Source: Hyphomonadaceae bacterium (GTDB lineage Bacteria; Pseudomonadota; Alphaproteobacteria; Caulobacterales; Hyphomonadaceae). Taken from it: a stretch of DNA of 64,000 bases. The notes beneath the pieces were generated by a model. The model did not search any database. It saw only the letters and a list, made by a program, of their open reading frames with translations, and was not told the origin of the DNA. Shown piece after piece: positions 1 to 8,886 of the stretch. Position 1 is the stretch's first letter; the number at the start of each line of letters is the position of its first letter. Both the position numbers and the translations under genes were made by a program. The DNA lies in NCBI GenBank assembly GCA_022844345.1, contig JALHLU010000008.1, forward strand, positions 124,001 to 188,000, in the 5' to 3' direction.

Positions 1-2
1 CG

Positions 3-152
3 ATGAGCTCGGGCGAACGCGAAGTTCCCGACTACATCGAAGTCGACCAGAAGGCCGGCACGGCCACCTTCGTCCGCATGCCGACGCTGACCGACATCCC
101 CTACGCGGCCCGCATGGAGCCCAACCTGGTGGTCGAATTCTACTCGTCGTAA
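3..152 (+). CDS. rpsD: 30S ribosomal protein S4, C-terminal fragment
   Basis: The window opens inside this gene. The last 49 residues are visible and end FYSS before TAA. The stretch [10 protein letters not shown], then TFVRMPTL and [12 protein letters not shown], matches the C-terminal end of alphaproteobacterial S4, a primary 16S rRNA-binding protein of the small subunit. The N-terminal part lies upstream of the window. A clear intrinsic terminator follows 25 bases after the stop, so it ends its transcription unit. The identification rests on a short but characteristic tail. Confidence 0.85.
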   Translation: MSSGEREVPDYIEVDQKAGTATFVRMPTLTDIPYAARMEPNLVVEFYSS

Positions 153-177
153 GACGGACTATCGCAAGAGACACTGG

Positions 178-207
178 AAAGGGCGGTCTGGAAGCAGGCC
201 GCCCTTT
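178..207 (+). terminator. Intrinsic terminator after rpsD
   Basis: A 13-bp stem (178-190 with 195-207, one G-T wobble) with a 4-base loop GAAG is followed by a pyrimidine-rich CGCTTTCT. It lies directly behind the rpsD stop codon. Confidence 0.75.
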
Positions 208-277
208 CGCTTTCTGGGCGAACAGGGGGACTCGCGCGGCGCCAGGCGCTAGGCTGCACATCCAGCCGGGAGCGCTC

Positions 278-1114
278 ATGTCCGACCAACCCTCGATCGA
301 CTCAGTTCGCGCCGCCACCATCGTGGATCCCAAGGACCGCAAGTCCTTTGCCCTCAAGGACCGGGAGACGCGGGGCGACAGGATTTTCGACTCCAAGAAG
401 GATGCGAAAGCCTCTCTTGAGGCAGACGCCCTCGCCATAAACGAACTGCAGGACGCCATGTTCGCGTGCAAGGCCGGCGCGCTGCTGGTCATCATTCAGG
501 GCATCGACACGTCGGGCAAGGACGGCACGACAAAGGAGTGCTTCAAGTATACCAGCCCGCTCGGCGTCAACGTCTTCGGATTTGGCAAGCCTTCGGAGGA
601 GGAACTGGCGCACGACTATCTCTGGCGCCTGCACATCCGCGCGCCCAAGAGAGGCTTCATCCACGTCTTCAACCGCTCGCAGTATGAAGACGTGCTGGTC
701 GTGAAGGTGCGCAACCTCGCCCCGCCGAAAATGATCGAGCAACGCTATGAGCAGATCAACGCCTTCGAGAAGCTCCTGGCCGAGAACGGCACGCGCGTCC
801 TCAAGCTGATGCTCCACATCTCGAAGGAAGAGCAGGGCGTGCGCCTGCGCGAACGCCTCGAAGTCCCTGCCAAGCGCTGGAAGTTCAACCCGGCCGATCT
901 GGAAGACCGCAAGCTCTGGGACAAGTATCAGCAAGCCTACGAAACGGCGATCCAGCGCTGCTCCACGCCGCACGCCCCCTGGCATGTCATCCCGGCCGAC
1001 AGCCGTTCGCGCCGCGACGCCACCGCCGCCCGCCTCATCCGCGGCGAACTCGAAGCGATGAAGCCCAGCTATCCCGATCCCGGCTACCGCCTCGACCAGT
1101 TCGAGATTGATTAG
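278..1114 (+). CDS. PPK2-family polyphosphate:nucleotide phosphotransferase
   Basis: A 278-residue protein of the PPK2 family, which transfers phosphate between inorganic polyphosphate and nucleotides in the cytoplasm. It has a P-loop GIDTSGKDGT at about residues 75-84, and a Walker B-like stretch ending NRSQYED at about 132-138 in a region rich in basic lid residues (RAPKRG). Length and motifs fit the single-domain PPK2-related group (about 270-300 residues). The direction (ATP or ADP synthesis, or AMP phosphorylation) cannot be told from motifs alone. It stands alone, flanked by terminators on both sides. The ATG start has no strong Shine-Dalgarno, but the N-terminus fits the family. Confidence 0.88.
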   Translation: MSDQPSIDSVRAATIVDPKDRKSFALKDRETRGDRIFDSKKDAKASLEADALAINELQDAMFACKAGALLVIIQGIDTSGKDGTTKECFKYTSPLGVNVFGFGKPSEEELAHDYLWRLHIRAPKRGFIHVFNRSQYEDVLVVKVRNLAPPKMIEQRYEQINAFEKLLAENGTRVLKLMLHISKEEQGVRLRERLEVPAKRWKFNPADLEDRKLWDKYQQAYETAIQRCSTPHAPWHVIPADSRSRRDATAARLIRGELEAMKPSYPDPGYRLDQFEID

Positions 1115-1141
1115 GGACGGATTGCACCTACCAGAACAAGT

Positions 1142-1169
1142 CGGGGGCGCCGGTTGCCCGGCGCCCCCG
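1142..1169 (+). terminator. Intrinsic terminator after PPK2 gene
   Basis: A perfect 12-bp GC-rich stem (1142-1153 with 1158-1169) with the loop TTGC is followed by TCTTCCT. It lies 27 bases after the stop codon. Confidence 0.75.
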
Positions 1170-1422
1170 TCTTCCTCGGCCCGGGGTTGGGGGGACGGGC
1201 CTTGGAGCGAACGCTTATTGTAAAACGTGATGCTCTCCGCAATGCCTGATACCGGCTCGTAGTGTCACAAAACGTGCACGAAATGTCGCAGCAGAAGTCT
1301 TCCTGTGGATTTCCGCGGCGATCCCACCCCATCGCCGCCTGCCTGAGTATCTGCGACACCCGAATTGCGGCCTCGGCCGCTCGATCCCAAGCCCCCAACT
1401 AAACAACGCGTTCATCACGGGT

Positions 1423-1443
1423 TCATATCGAAAAACGATATGA
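1423..1443 (+). promoter_or_regulatory. Palindromic operator candidate TCATATCG-N5-CGATATGA
   Basis: A perfect inverted repeat with 8-bp arms around A5, ending 52 bases before the lipoprotein start at 1496. A near copy (19 of 21 bases) sits at 2785-2805 upstream of the GIN-domain lipoprotein gene, so the two genes may share a repressor. The binding protein is unknown. Confidence 0.55.
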
Positions 1444-1495
1444 TACCTCATCGGCATATCGCCTTTGGCAACACACCCGACCACAGGGGCAGGAC

Positions 1496-1876
1496 ATGAA
1501 AATCACAGGAACTCTCGCGCTCGCTGCCCTCTCCGCTGCGATGCTCGGCGGCTGCGTCATCGTCGATGCAGACGTCCGCGACCATGGCTGGAGCCATGAT
1601 GACGACGGCTACGGCTATCTCTATGGCGCCGAGATCAGCGATCGCGGCCAGGAGATCACGATCCTCGTTCACTCGAATGGCTGCACCGAACGTGGCGACT
1701 TCGATGTCGATGTCGACCATCGCGGCGACAACCGCTTCAACATTGGCTTCCAGCGTATCGAGAAGGACTACTGCAAGGCGCTCGTCCCTGAAGGCCGCCG
1801 CCTCGCCTGGACCTATGAGGAGCTTGGCCTGCCGCGCAACGCCACGGTCCTGATCATCAATCCCGTCGGGCGCTAG
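1496..1876 (+). CDS. Small lipoprotein of unknown function
   Basis: A 126-residue protein with a short basic N-terminus, a hydrophobic core and the lipobox LGGC (Cys at about 21), so it should be a lipid-anchored envelope protein. The mature part is rich in Asp, His and Gly at first (VDADVRDHGWSHDDDGYG), then has a compact C-terminal half with two Cys. I do not recognise a family. The GGGGCAGGAC stretch before the ATG serves as ribosome-binding site. It is monocistronic: a palindrome lies upstream and a strong terminator downstream. It faces tail-to-tail the GIN-domain lipoprotein gene, which carries the same palindrome upstream. Confidence 0.7.
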   Translation: MKITGTLALAALSAAMLGGCVIVDADVRDHGWSHDDDGYGYLYGAEISDRGQEITILVHSNGCTERGDFDVDVDHRGDNRFNIGFQRIEKDYCKALVPEGRRLAWTYEELGLPRNATVLIINPVGR

Positions 1877-1972
1877 CCCCGCAAGACACTCGGCCCGACA
1901 TGCGTATCGGGTCCCGGGACATCACCCAGCCAGCCTGACTGCGGGCTCCAGACACCTGCCAGGCCATCCCGG

Positions 1973-2016
1973 ATCCCGCTTCGGCTCTCCCCCAGCCGAG
2001 GCGGGATGAGTTTTTT
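1973..2016 (+). terminator. Intrinsic terminator of the 1496-1876 lipoprotein gene
   Basis: A 14-bp stem (1973-1986 with 1994-2007, one T-G wobble), a loop of 7, then GAG and a run of six T. It is oriented for plus-strand transcription. Confidence 0.85.
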
Positions 2017-2026
2017 GGGAGAGGTC

Positions 2027-2683
2027 TCAGCGCGAGCTGACCGAACCGCCGCTCGACGTGTCGCGTTCGACTTCGGCCGGGTTGCCGCTGAACGATACGC
2101 TGGCGCCTGACGAAGCGCTGCCTTTGGCGCTGCGCGCCGCAAACGCCTGCGCGCTGGCGCCGGAAGACGCATACACCTTCGCCGTATCACAGCGCAATTC
2201 ATCTCCGCTGAAGCTGGCCCCGGACGACATTTCGAGATCAAGCGAAGTGCACGCCCCGGCAAGCCGAACGCTGGCGCCTGAAGTGACATCAACCTCGATC
2301 GCATCCAGCCTCAGGCTTTCACCGGTTAGGCTTGCGCCGGAAGAAGCCTCGATTTCCGAATAGGCCGGCGCCGACACGGTCACGCGATAGCGCGGTCCGC
2401 CGCCCATCGTCCACATTTGCGACTTCCGGCTGATGCGCAGCGTGTCGCCATTCACCTCGACGATCAGCTTGTCGAAGCCCTGACCCTCGGTCGTCTCCGC
2501 CTTCACGTCGAAGGCGCCCTGCGCCAGCACGACTTCGACCCCGGCCGACGCATCGACCTTGCGGAAGCCGGAATAGCTGTGGCGCTGGGATTCCGAATAC
2601 GGCTTGCCGTCGACTCCGCCGACGACACAGCCGCCGAGTGTGACTGCCAAGACTGCCGGGAGGACGAGGAGGGTGCGGTGCAT
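2027..2683 (-). CDS. GIN-domain (DUF2807) lipoprotein
   Basis: A 218-residue lipoprotein starting MHRTLLVLP with lipobox LGGC, then a right-handed beta-helix-like body made of repeating serine/glycine/alanine steps (SSGASL, TSGASV, SSGASF, SSGASA). This is the hallmark of the putative auto-transporter adhesin head GIN domain (DUF2807). Such proteins are envelope-associated; their function is poorly known. The ATG at 2683 was chosen because it gives a compact signal peptide and has AAGGG upstream. Starts at 2701 or 2728 are possible, and 2728 would put the shared palindrome (2785-2805) at nearly the same distance as in the other lipoprotein gene. Confidence 0.82.
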   Translation of the reverse strand: MHRTLLVLPAVLAVTLGGCVVGGVDGKPYSESQRHSYSGFRKVDASAGVEVVLAQGAFDVKAETTEGQGFDKLIVEVNGDTLRISRKSQMWTMGGGPRYRVTVSAPAYSEIEASSGASLTGESLRLDAIEVDVTSGASVRLAGACTSLDLEMSSGASFSGDELRCDTAKVYASSGASAQAFAARSAKGSASSGASVSFSGNPAEVERDTSSGGSVSSR

Positions 2684-2784
2684 GGGTTTTGCCCTTGTCA
2701 TGCTTGTTGTTTTTCTGACAGCCGCCATGCGCCGGGCGATTGCGCCTCTGACCCAGGCGGCTGACGACCTACCAATAGCCTAGT

Positions 2785-2805
2785 TCTTATCGAAAAACAA
2801 TATGA
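2785..2805 (-). promoter_or_regulatory. Second copy of the palindromic operator candidate
   Basis: TCTTATCG-A5-CAATATGA on the plus strand, matching the 1423-1443 palindrome at 19 of 21 positions. It lies 101 bases upstream of the chosen start of the GIN-domain gene, in the gap to rimO. Confidence 0.5.
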
Positions 2806-2816
2806 CGTGCGATCGG

Positions 2817-4151
2817 CTACAGAACGACCTCGGCCCACAGGTCCACCTGCTCGCCGGCGTGGACCTTTGCCTTCACGATGTCGCCGGGCTTCAGCGTCGT
2901 ATCGTCGATGAACACCGAGCCGTCGATCTCCGGCGCATCGGCCTTGGACCGGCCAACCGCGCCGTCCTCGTCCACTTCATCGATGATCACGTCGATCGTC
3001 TGCCCCACCATCGCCTGCGCGCGCGCATCAGCGATTTTGCTCTGCACAGCCATGAAGCGATGCCAGCGTTCTTCCTTTACTTCTTCCGGCACATGGCCGG
3101 GCAGGGCGGCAGAGGCGGCGCCCGTGACGTTCTCATACTTGAAGCAGCCCGCACGCTCGATGCGCGTCTCCTGCATCCAGCTGAGCAGGTGTTCGAAGTC
3201 TTCCTCGGTCTCCCCCGGAAAGCCGACGATGAAGGATGAGCGCAGCACAAGATCGGGAACCTCAGAGCGCCACTTGGCGATCCGCTCCGCCGTCCTGTCG
3301 ATATTTGCCGGCCGACGCATCGCCTTCAGCACGTTCGGCGAGGAATGCTGGAACGGGATGTCGAGATACGGAAGGATCCGCCCATCCGCCATCATCGGCA
3401 TCACATCGTCCACGTGCGGATAGGGATAGACATAGTGCAGGCGCACCCATGCGCCGCTCTCGCGCTGCAACTCGCCCAGCCCCTCGCAGAGATCCTTGAA
3501 CCGCGTCTGCCGTTCCTTGTCGCGCCACTTGTACGGCGCGTATTTCACATCGAGCCCGTAAGCGGACGTATCCTGGCTGATGACGAGAATTTCTTTCACG
3601 CCCGCCCTGGTCAGCTGCTCCGCCTCGCGCAGCACAGCATCGATCCGGCGCGAGGCGAGATCGCCACGCAGGCTTGGGATGATGCAGAACGAGCAGCGAT
3701 TGTTGCAGCCCTCGGAAATCTTCAGGTAGGCGTAGTGGCGCGGCGTAAGCCTCACACCGGATTCCGGCACCAGCGACACGAACGGATGGTCCGGCGCCGG
3801 CAGGTGCGTGTGCACGGCGTCCATCACCTGCTCGTACTGGTGCGGCCCCGTCACGGCGAGCACGCCAGGATGGCGATCCGTGATCACGCTGGCTTCCGCG
3901 CCAAGGCAGCCGGTGACGATCACCTTGCCGTTCTCGTTTATGGCTTCGCCGATCGCATCGAGGCTTTCCGCCCGCGCTGAATCAAGGAACCCACAGGTGT
4001 TCACAAGAACGAGGTCCGCGCCCTTGTAGTCGGGCGCAATCTGGTATCCCTCCGCGCGCAGGCGCGTGATGATGCGCTCTGAATCGACGAGCGCCTTCGG
4101 GCAGCCCAGCGAAACGATGCCGACCTTGGGTTGGTTCAGGGTAGTTGCCAT
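2817..4151 (-). CDS. rimO: Ribosomal protein S12 methylthiotransferase RimO
   Basis: A 444-residue radical SAM enzyme that methylthiolates Asp89 of ribosomal protein S12. The N-terminal UPF0004 domain supplies three cysteines (C17, C53, C82) for the auxiliary [4Fe-4S] cluster. The radical-SAM motif CNNRCSFC has C149, C153 and C156. A C-terminal TRAM-like segment ends the protein. The opening [15 protein letters not shown] is typical of RimO rather than MiaB. Length is normal. It is divergent from recQ with only about 30 bases between the two starts, so the promoters must overlap each other or the coding ends. Confidence 0.95.
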   Translation of the reverse strand: MATTLNQPKVGIVSLGCPKALVDSERIITRLRAEGYQIAPDYKGADLVLVNTCGFLDSARAESLDAIGEAINENGKVIVTGCLGAEASVITDRHPGVLAVTGPHQYEQVMDAVHTHLPAPDHPFVSLVPESGVRLTPRHYAYLKISEGCNNRCSFCIIPSLRGDLASRRIDAVLREAEQLTRAGVKEILVISQDTSAYGLDVKYAPYKWRDKERQTRFKDLCEGLGELQRESGAWVRLHYVYPYPHVDDVMPMMADGRILPYLDIPFQHSSPNVLKAMRRPANIDRTAERIAKWRSEVPDLVLRSSFIVGFPGETEEDFEHLLSWMQETRIERAGCFKYENVTGAASAALPGHVPEEVKEERWHRFMAVQSKIADARAQAMVGQTIDVIIDEVDEDGAVGRSKADAPEIDGSVFIDDTTLKPGDIVKAKVHAGEQVDLWAEVVL

Positions 4152-4181
4152 GGGGCGGGCCTATACCGCCGAAACCCCGGT

Positions 4182-6032
4182 ATGGCCAGCGGCCGGGCGC
4201 GTGCTAACCATGCCGCCCCATTCGGAGAACATGACGCCCTGCGCGACCCCCTCGAAATCCTGCGCGAGGTCTTCGGCCTGTCCGCCTTCCGCGGCCAGCA
4301 GGAAGCCGTGGTGCGCCATGTCGTCGCCGGCGGCGATGCCGTGGTCCTGCTCCCGACCGGCGCGGGCAAGTCGCTCTGCTACCAGGTCCCGGCCCTGTGC
4401 CGTCCAGGCGTCGCCATCATCGTCTCCCCCCTCATCGCCCTGATGCGCGACCAGGTGGAAGCCCTGCGCCAGCAGGGCGTCGAAGCTGCCGCCCTCAACT
4501 CCGCCCTCACGCCCGACGAACAGCGCGAGGTGCGCGACAAGCTCCACGCGGGCGAGCTGAAACTGCTCTACGTTGCGCCCGAACGGCTGATGACCGCCGG
4601 CTTCCAGCAGATGCTGCGTGAGACCGAGATATCCCTGTTCGCCATCGACGAGGCGCATTGCGTCAGCCAGTGGGGTCACGATTTCCGCCCGGAATACCGC
4701 GCCCTCTCCGCCATCGCCGAGAACTTCCCCGGTGTCCCGCGCATCGCCCTCACGGCCACCGCAGATCCACAGACGCGCGCCGACATCATCGAACGCCTGC
4801 AGCTGAAGGAAGGGCAGGTCTTCGCCGCCTCCTTCGACCGGCCGAACATCTCCTATTCCATCGTGCAGCGTGACAACGGCAAGGAACAGCTGCGCGACTT
4901 CCTGAGCCGCCACGAAGGCAGGAGCGGCATCGTCTACTGCCTCTCGCGCAAGAAGGTCGAGGAGACCGCCGAGTGGCTGAACGGCAGGGGCATCCGCGCG
5001 CTGGCCTATCACGCCGGCATGGACGCCCGCATCCGCTCCCGCAATCAGGACGCATTCCTCACGGAGGATAACCTCGCTCTGGTCGCAACCGTCGCCTTCG
5101 GCATGGGCATCGACAAGCCGGATGTCCGCTATGTCGCCCATCTCGACATGCCTGGATCGGTCGAGGCCTACTACCAGGAGACCGGCCGCGCCGGTCGCGA
5201 TGGCGAGCTCTCGGAAGCGTGGATGGCCTATGGCCTCGGCGATGTGGCCCAGCGCAACCGCATGATCGGGCAGGGCGATGCGCCCGAAGAAGTGAAGCGC
5301 ATCGAACGCTCGAAGCTCAACGCGCTGCTGTCGATCTGCGAGACGACGGCCTGCCGCCGCCAGTCCATCCTCGCCCATTTCGGAGAGGCGCATCCCGGCA
5401 ATTGCGGCAACTGCGACAACTGCCGCGCGCCAGCCGATACGTGGGACGCGACCGAGGCCGCGAAGATGGCCCTGTCGGCTATCTATCGCACCGGGCAGAC
5501 TTTCGGCGCTGGCCACGTCATCGACGTGCTGCGCGGCAAGACGACCGACAAGGTGATCAGCTTCGGCCACGGTAATCTCGGCGTCTTCGAGGTCGGCAAG
5601 GATATCGACCAGAAGACGTGGCAATCCGTGTTTCGGCAGCTCACCGGCATGGGCCTGATCCGGGTCGACAGCGAATTCGGCGCGCTCAAGCTTACGGAAG
5701 CTGCGCGCCCCATTTTGCGCGGCGAGCAGCCCGTCCTCCTGCGCAGGGAAGCGCCACGCAAACAGACGAAAAAGGACGCCCGCCGCGAGCAGGCGGCGGC
5801 GATGGGGGATGCGGCGCACGCCGTGTTCGACGATCTGCGCGCCGAACGCGCCCGCCTCGCCAAGGCGCAAGGCGTGCCCCCCTATGTCGTCTTCCACGAC
5901 ACCACCCTGCGCGCCATGGCGGAAGCGCGCCCGGCCACCCTGGAAGAAATGGCCGGCCTCCCCGGCATCGGCAAAGCCAAGCTCGAACGCTATGGCGACA
6001 GCTTTCTCGCCGTGCTGCGGACAGCGGGATAG
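4182..6032 (+). CDS. recQ: ATP-dependent DNA helicase RecQ
   Basis: A 616-residue superfamily 2 helicase that unwinds DNA 3' to 5' in recombination and repair. It shows Walker A LLPTGAGKS (57-64), the DEAH box (156-159) inside IDEAHCVSQWGHDFR, the RecQ zinc-binding cysteines (CETTACRR, then CGNCDNC) and an HRDC domain at the C-terminus with LPGIGKAKLERYG. The ATG at 4182 was chosen because the longer form would run into the rimO coding region. No good Shine-Dalgarno is visible, so a slightly later start is possible. Confidence 0.94.
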   Translation: MASGRARANHAAPFGEHDALRDPLEILREVFGLSAFRGQQEAVVRHVVAGGDAVVLLPTGAGKSLCYQVPALCRPGVAIIVSPLIALMRDQVEALRQQGVEAAALNSALTPDEQREVRDKLHAGELKLLYVAPERLMTAGFQQMLRETEISLFAIDEAHCVSQWGHDFRPEYRALSAIAENFPGVPRIALTATADPQTRADIIERLQLKEGQVFAASFDRPNISYSIVQRDNGKEQLRDFLSRHEGRSGIVYCLSRKKVEETAEWLNGRGIRALAYHAGMDARIRSRNQDAFLTEDNLALVATVAFGMGIDKPDVRYVAHLDMPGSVEAYYQETGRAGRDGELSEAWMAYGLGDVAQRNRMIGQGDAPEEVKRIERSKLNALLSICETTACRRQSILAHFGEAHPGNCGNCDNCRAPADTWDATEAAKMALSAIYRTGQTFGAGHVIDVLRGKTTDKVISFGHGNLGVFEVGKDIDQKTWQSVFRQLTGMGLIRVDSEFGALKLTEAARPILRGEQPVLLRREAPRKQTKKDARREQAAAMGDAAHAVFDDLRAERARLAKAQGVPPYVVFHDTTLRAMAEARPATLEEMAGLPGIGKAKLERYGDSFLAVLRTAG

Positions 6033-6164
6033 GGGCTGTTCCGGCGCCGGCGTCCCGCCCGGTTATCGCGTCCGGTCGTGACCCGGGGCCCACAGGCCCA
6101 GGTCTTGCATCGGCTACCGATCGGCGCGTCCAGCGCTCTCAATTGACGTCAGGAGCCTTTTTCC

Positions 6165-7256
6165 GTGGCCGGGCAGCCCTTTCCCCAGGACCTGAAAGCC
6201 CTGACGAGCCTGCGTTTCTGGGCTGCCCTCTGGGTCGTGCTGTTCCATTTCCTGCCCTATGCTGCGGACTGGGGCCCGGCTTCCAGCTTGCTCGGCAAGG
6301 GCTATCTCGGCGTGGACTTCTTCTTCGTCCTGTCGGGTTTCGTGCTCGCTCATGTCTATGGGGCCGAGCTGAAGGAAGGCCGCTACAGCCACCCGCGCTT
6401 TCTCGTGAAGCGAATAGCCCGCATTTACCCCATGCACATCGCGACGCTCGCCTTCTTCGTCGTGCTGGCCCTGGCCGCCCCTATCGCCGGCCTCGTCCTC
6501 GACAGCGCGGCCCGTTACGACTTCAGCAAAATTCCGAGCCAGCTGTTGCTGGTCCATGCCTGGATCGGAACGGGAGAGGAATTCAATTATCCCTCCTGGT
6601 CGATCAGCGCCGAGTTCTTCGCCTATCTCTGCTTCCCCCTGGTGATGCTCCTCGCCGGCCGGCCGCGCCTGATGATGTTCGCGGGGCTGGCGGCTGTATT
6701 CGGCTGGTATTTCGGCGCCATCCTCGTCACGGGCCGCCAATCCACCTGGCTCAATGACTGGCAGATCATGCGCATCATGCCGGAGTTTCTTCTCGGCGCC
6801 GGGCTGCGCCAGTTCATGGGGATCCAGCGCCTGCCGCTGCTTGGCCACCGCCATGCAGTGGGCGCGGCCACCCTCGCGGTCATCGTGTCCGCGCTGATGG
6901 ACGCGCCCGACTGGCTGATGATCGCTCTCCTCATCGTCCTGCTTGCTGCGGCCGCTGAACGCGCCCGCTCAGGCGCCACCGGCCTTCTGGAGACCAGAGC
7001 CAGTCTCTATCTCGGCGAGATCTCGTACGCGCTCTACATGGTCCACGTCGCTGTTGGCATGGTGTGGTTCGAGCTCACGCGCCGCGTCCTCGGTCCGGAA
7101 TCTGTGGCTGGCGCTCTTGGCCTGGGGCTGGTCGCGGGCGCCGTCGTGCTGGCCATCCTTGCAGCCGCCGCTGGCGAACATCTCATTGAGCGTCCCGGCC
7201 GCCGCCTCATCACCTCGCTCGCTTCGCGAGGCAGGACTCAGACCCGCGCGAACTGA
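6165..7256 (+). CDS. Acyltransferase family 3 membrane protein (OafA/YrhL type)
   Basis: A 363-residue polytopic inner-membrane protein. It opens with the family signature: LTSLRFWAALWVVLFHF with the catalytic-type His, then GYLGVDFFFVLSGFVLAHVYG. About ten membrane segments follow. Members transfer acyl groups (often O-acetyl) to sugars of surface polysaccharides, lipids or antibiotics; the acceptor here cannot be told. The start is GTG with AGGAG nine bases upstream (6151-6155). It follows recQ after 130 bases. Confidence 0.85.
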   Translation: MAGQPFPQDLKALTSLRFWAALWVVLFHFLPYAADWGPASSLLGKGYLGVDFFFVLSGFVLAHVYGAELKEGRYSHPRFLVKRIARIYPMHIATLAFFVVLALAAPIAGLVLDSAARYDFSKIPSQLLLVHAWIGTGEEFNYPSWSISAEFFAYLCFPLVMLLAGRPRLMMFAGLAAVFGWYFGAILVTGRQSTWLNDWQIMRIMPEFLLGAGLRQFMGIQRLPLLGHRHAVGAATLAVIVSALMDAPDWLMIALLIVLLAAAAERARSGATGLLETRASLYLGEISYALYMVHVAVGMVWFELTRRVLGPESVAGALGLGLVAGAVVLAILAAAAGEHLIERPGRRLITSLASRGRTQTRAN

Positions 7257-7321
7257 CTGCAGCTGACCGTGGCGCTGCGGGCCGACTTGCGCGATAGCTG
7301 CCCCATCATGTGAGGAAGTTC

Positions 7322-7831
7322 ATGCGCCTTGTTGTTGCCGCTGCCGCCGTTCTCTTGGCGTCCAGTTCGCCCGCCTTTGCCCAGACGGTCTGCCCCCTCC
7401 AGCACGCCGTCTATGTCGATCCCGAAAACGGCTTCGAGCTCCAGTTCCGGCCCGGCAAACCGTGGGAGTACATCGGCATGACCGACGCCATCATGGAGCT
7501 GGTGACACCCGGCGGCGACAGGCTCTGGGGCAGCATCGCCTCCAACATGGGCACGAGCCGCGATGTCGGCCGCCTCTATTTCGGCTGCCCATCGCCCTCG
7601 GCCGAAGGGCCGGGCCTGACGGACGAAGAAGAGGCGGGCTGCCTGCAATGGGAAGGCGTCGTCTATTCGCTCAATGATGGCGAGCCAGGCTTCGTGCCGA
7701 ACGAGGATGAGCCTGCGCCAGAGCGCCTGCTGCTCTCGGACTTCGGCCGTCAGATCCGCTATTCCGACGTCGTCGATGGCCCGGGCGAGGAGCCGTGGGA
7801 CGTGCTCGATTTCAAACGCTGCACCAGATAG
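7322..7831 (+). CDS. Secreted protein of unknown function
   Basis: A 169-residue protein with a clear Sec signal peptide (MRLVVAAAAVLLA, cleavage after AFAQ). The mature part has two pairs of Cys and a clear globular composition, but I recognise no family. The ATG at 7322 is preferred over the in-frame GTG at 7310 because GAGGAAG lies just in front of it. It converges tail-to-tail with the methyltransferase gene, 3 bases apart. Confidence 0.7.
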   Translation: MRLVVAAAAVLLASSSPAFAQTVCPLQHAVYVDPENGFELQFRPGKPWEYIGMTDAIMELVTPGGDRLWGSIASNMGTSRDVGRLYFGCPSPSAEGPGLTDEEEAGCLQWEGVVYSLNDGEPGFVPNEDEPAPERLLLSDFGRQIRYSDVVDGPGEEPWDVLDFKRCTR

Positions 7832-7834
7832 CAC

Positions 7835-8452
7835 TCAGGCCGGCCGCGCCGATCCCCATACATTATAGCCCGCAAAGCGTGGCGTTCCGGGCAGGTACAT
7901 CCGCTCGGCAGTATCGATCCGCCAGCCGGCTGCCGTGATCATCGCGTCAACGTCGCGCGTCAGGTGACAGCCGCCGGCCATCGGCCGCCACACCGGCTCG
8001 ATCCGCTTCTGCCATTTCGTCACATCTGCATCCGGCGCCAGGCCGTGCTCGCAGAACAGCAGCCGCCCCTCCGGCTTCAGCGCCGCGCGCAAGGCCGCCA
8101 ACGCGCCGACCGCGTCGGGAATGGTGCACAGCGTGTAGGTCGTCACGATGGTGTCGACCGACCCGGGCGCAAGTCCCGCCGCTTCCGCGCCGCGCTGCAG
8201 CCACTCCAGCTTCAGCCCCTCCGGCACGCGAGCCTGCCCACGCTTCACCATCGCCGCATCGGGCTCCAGAGCGATCACGCGCTCGACCTTTTCACGGTCA
8301 TACAGCGCGAAATTCCGCCCGCCGCCCGCGCCGATCTCCAGCACGACGCCGCTCGCCTGCGGAATGATCTTCCTGCGCTGATACGCGATCGGCTTCGTCC
8401 CGCACGCGCAATCGACCAACCATGGCGCGATATACCGGGAATAAAGTCCCAT
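7835..8452 (-). CDS. Class I SAM-dependent methyltransferase
   Basis: A 205-residue cytoplasmic methyltransferase. Motif I is VLEIGAGGGRNFALYD. An acidic residue at the end of the next strand (ALEPD) and TIVTTYTLCTIPD follow, as in UbiE/phospholipid N-methyltransferase-like enzymes. The substrate is unknown. It starts 14 bases after the stop of the upstream membrane-protein gene, so the two form an operon. A longer frame exists upstream, but ATG 8452 gives the natural N-terminus (MGLYSRYIAPW). Confidence 0.85.
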   Translation of the reverse strand: MGLYSRYIAPWLVDCACGTKPIAYQRRKIIPQASGVVLEIGAGGGRNFALYDREKVERVIALEPDAAMVKRGQARVPEGLKLEWLQRGAEAAGLAPGSVDTIVTTYTLCTIPDAVGALAALRAALKPEGRLLFCEHGLAPDADVTKWQKRIEPVWRPMAGGCHLTRDVDAMITAAGWRIDTAERMYLPGTPRFAGYNVWGSARPA

Positions 8453-8466
8453 GGGATCGCCCTTCG

Positions 8467-8853
8467 CTAGCTTTCCTGACCGCCGGTCGCGGCCAGATAA
8501 GCCACAAACAGTACAAGCATGATGCTGTCCACGACCAGCGCCACGACGGCTTGCCGCTTCATCACGCCTGATCCCAGCATCAGCCCGATGAACGCGATCT
8601 TTGTCGCCCCCACGGCTATCAGGGCGACAGGCCGAATCGCCGGGGTGAACGCAGCGTAGATCAGCAGGCCGCCGCCGGCCGCGATCAGCATGCCCCAGTT
8701 CCGCACGATCAGGTCGAACTGCGCGCTCTCCGGCGCGTCGCCGAAATAGGCGCGCACAGTCGCCCGTGGCGCAAACACAGCCTGCACCATGCTGGCCGTG
8801 AGCAGGCCGCACACGAGCAGCACCCACTGCATATTGTCGATCAGAAGCTCCAT
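8467..8853 (-). CDS. Small four-helix membrane protein
   Basis: A 128-residue protein with about four hydrophobic segments (WVLLVCGLLTASMV, MLIAAGGGLLIYAAF, ALIAVGATKIAFIGLML, ALVVDSIMLVLFVAYL). No catalytic motif is seen and the family was not recognised. It is the first gene of a two-gene unit with the methyltransferase. Upstream, AAGAGGACTGAGGGG provides a ribosome-binding site. It may be an accessory inner-membrane protein, but nothing in the sequence sets its role. Confidence 0.7.
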   Translation of the reverse strand: MELLIDNMQWVLLVCGLLTASMVQAVFAPRATVRAYFGDAPESAQFDLIVRNWGMLIAAGGGLLIYAAFTPAIRPVALIAVGATKIAFIGLMLGSGVMKRQAVVALVVDSIMLVLFVAYLAATGGQES

Positions 8854-8886
8854 CCCCTCAGTCCTCTTCTTGTCTTGCCGACCCGC

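Larger units (their letters stand above)
1115..1495. other. Intergenic region, about 380 bp
   Basis: It holds the terminator of the polyphosphate kinase gene near its left end and a 21-bp palindrome 52 bases before the next start codon. The small reading frames on the minus strand across it have no ribosome-binding site and no family resemblance, and are not taken as genes. Confidence 0.6.

Noticed and set aside
4161-5897. Long minus-strand frame antisense to recQ
   Set aside because: It has no motif or ribosome-binding site, and its Gly/Ala/Arg/His-rich composition is typical of an antisense shadow of a GC-rich gene.
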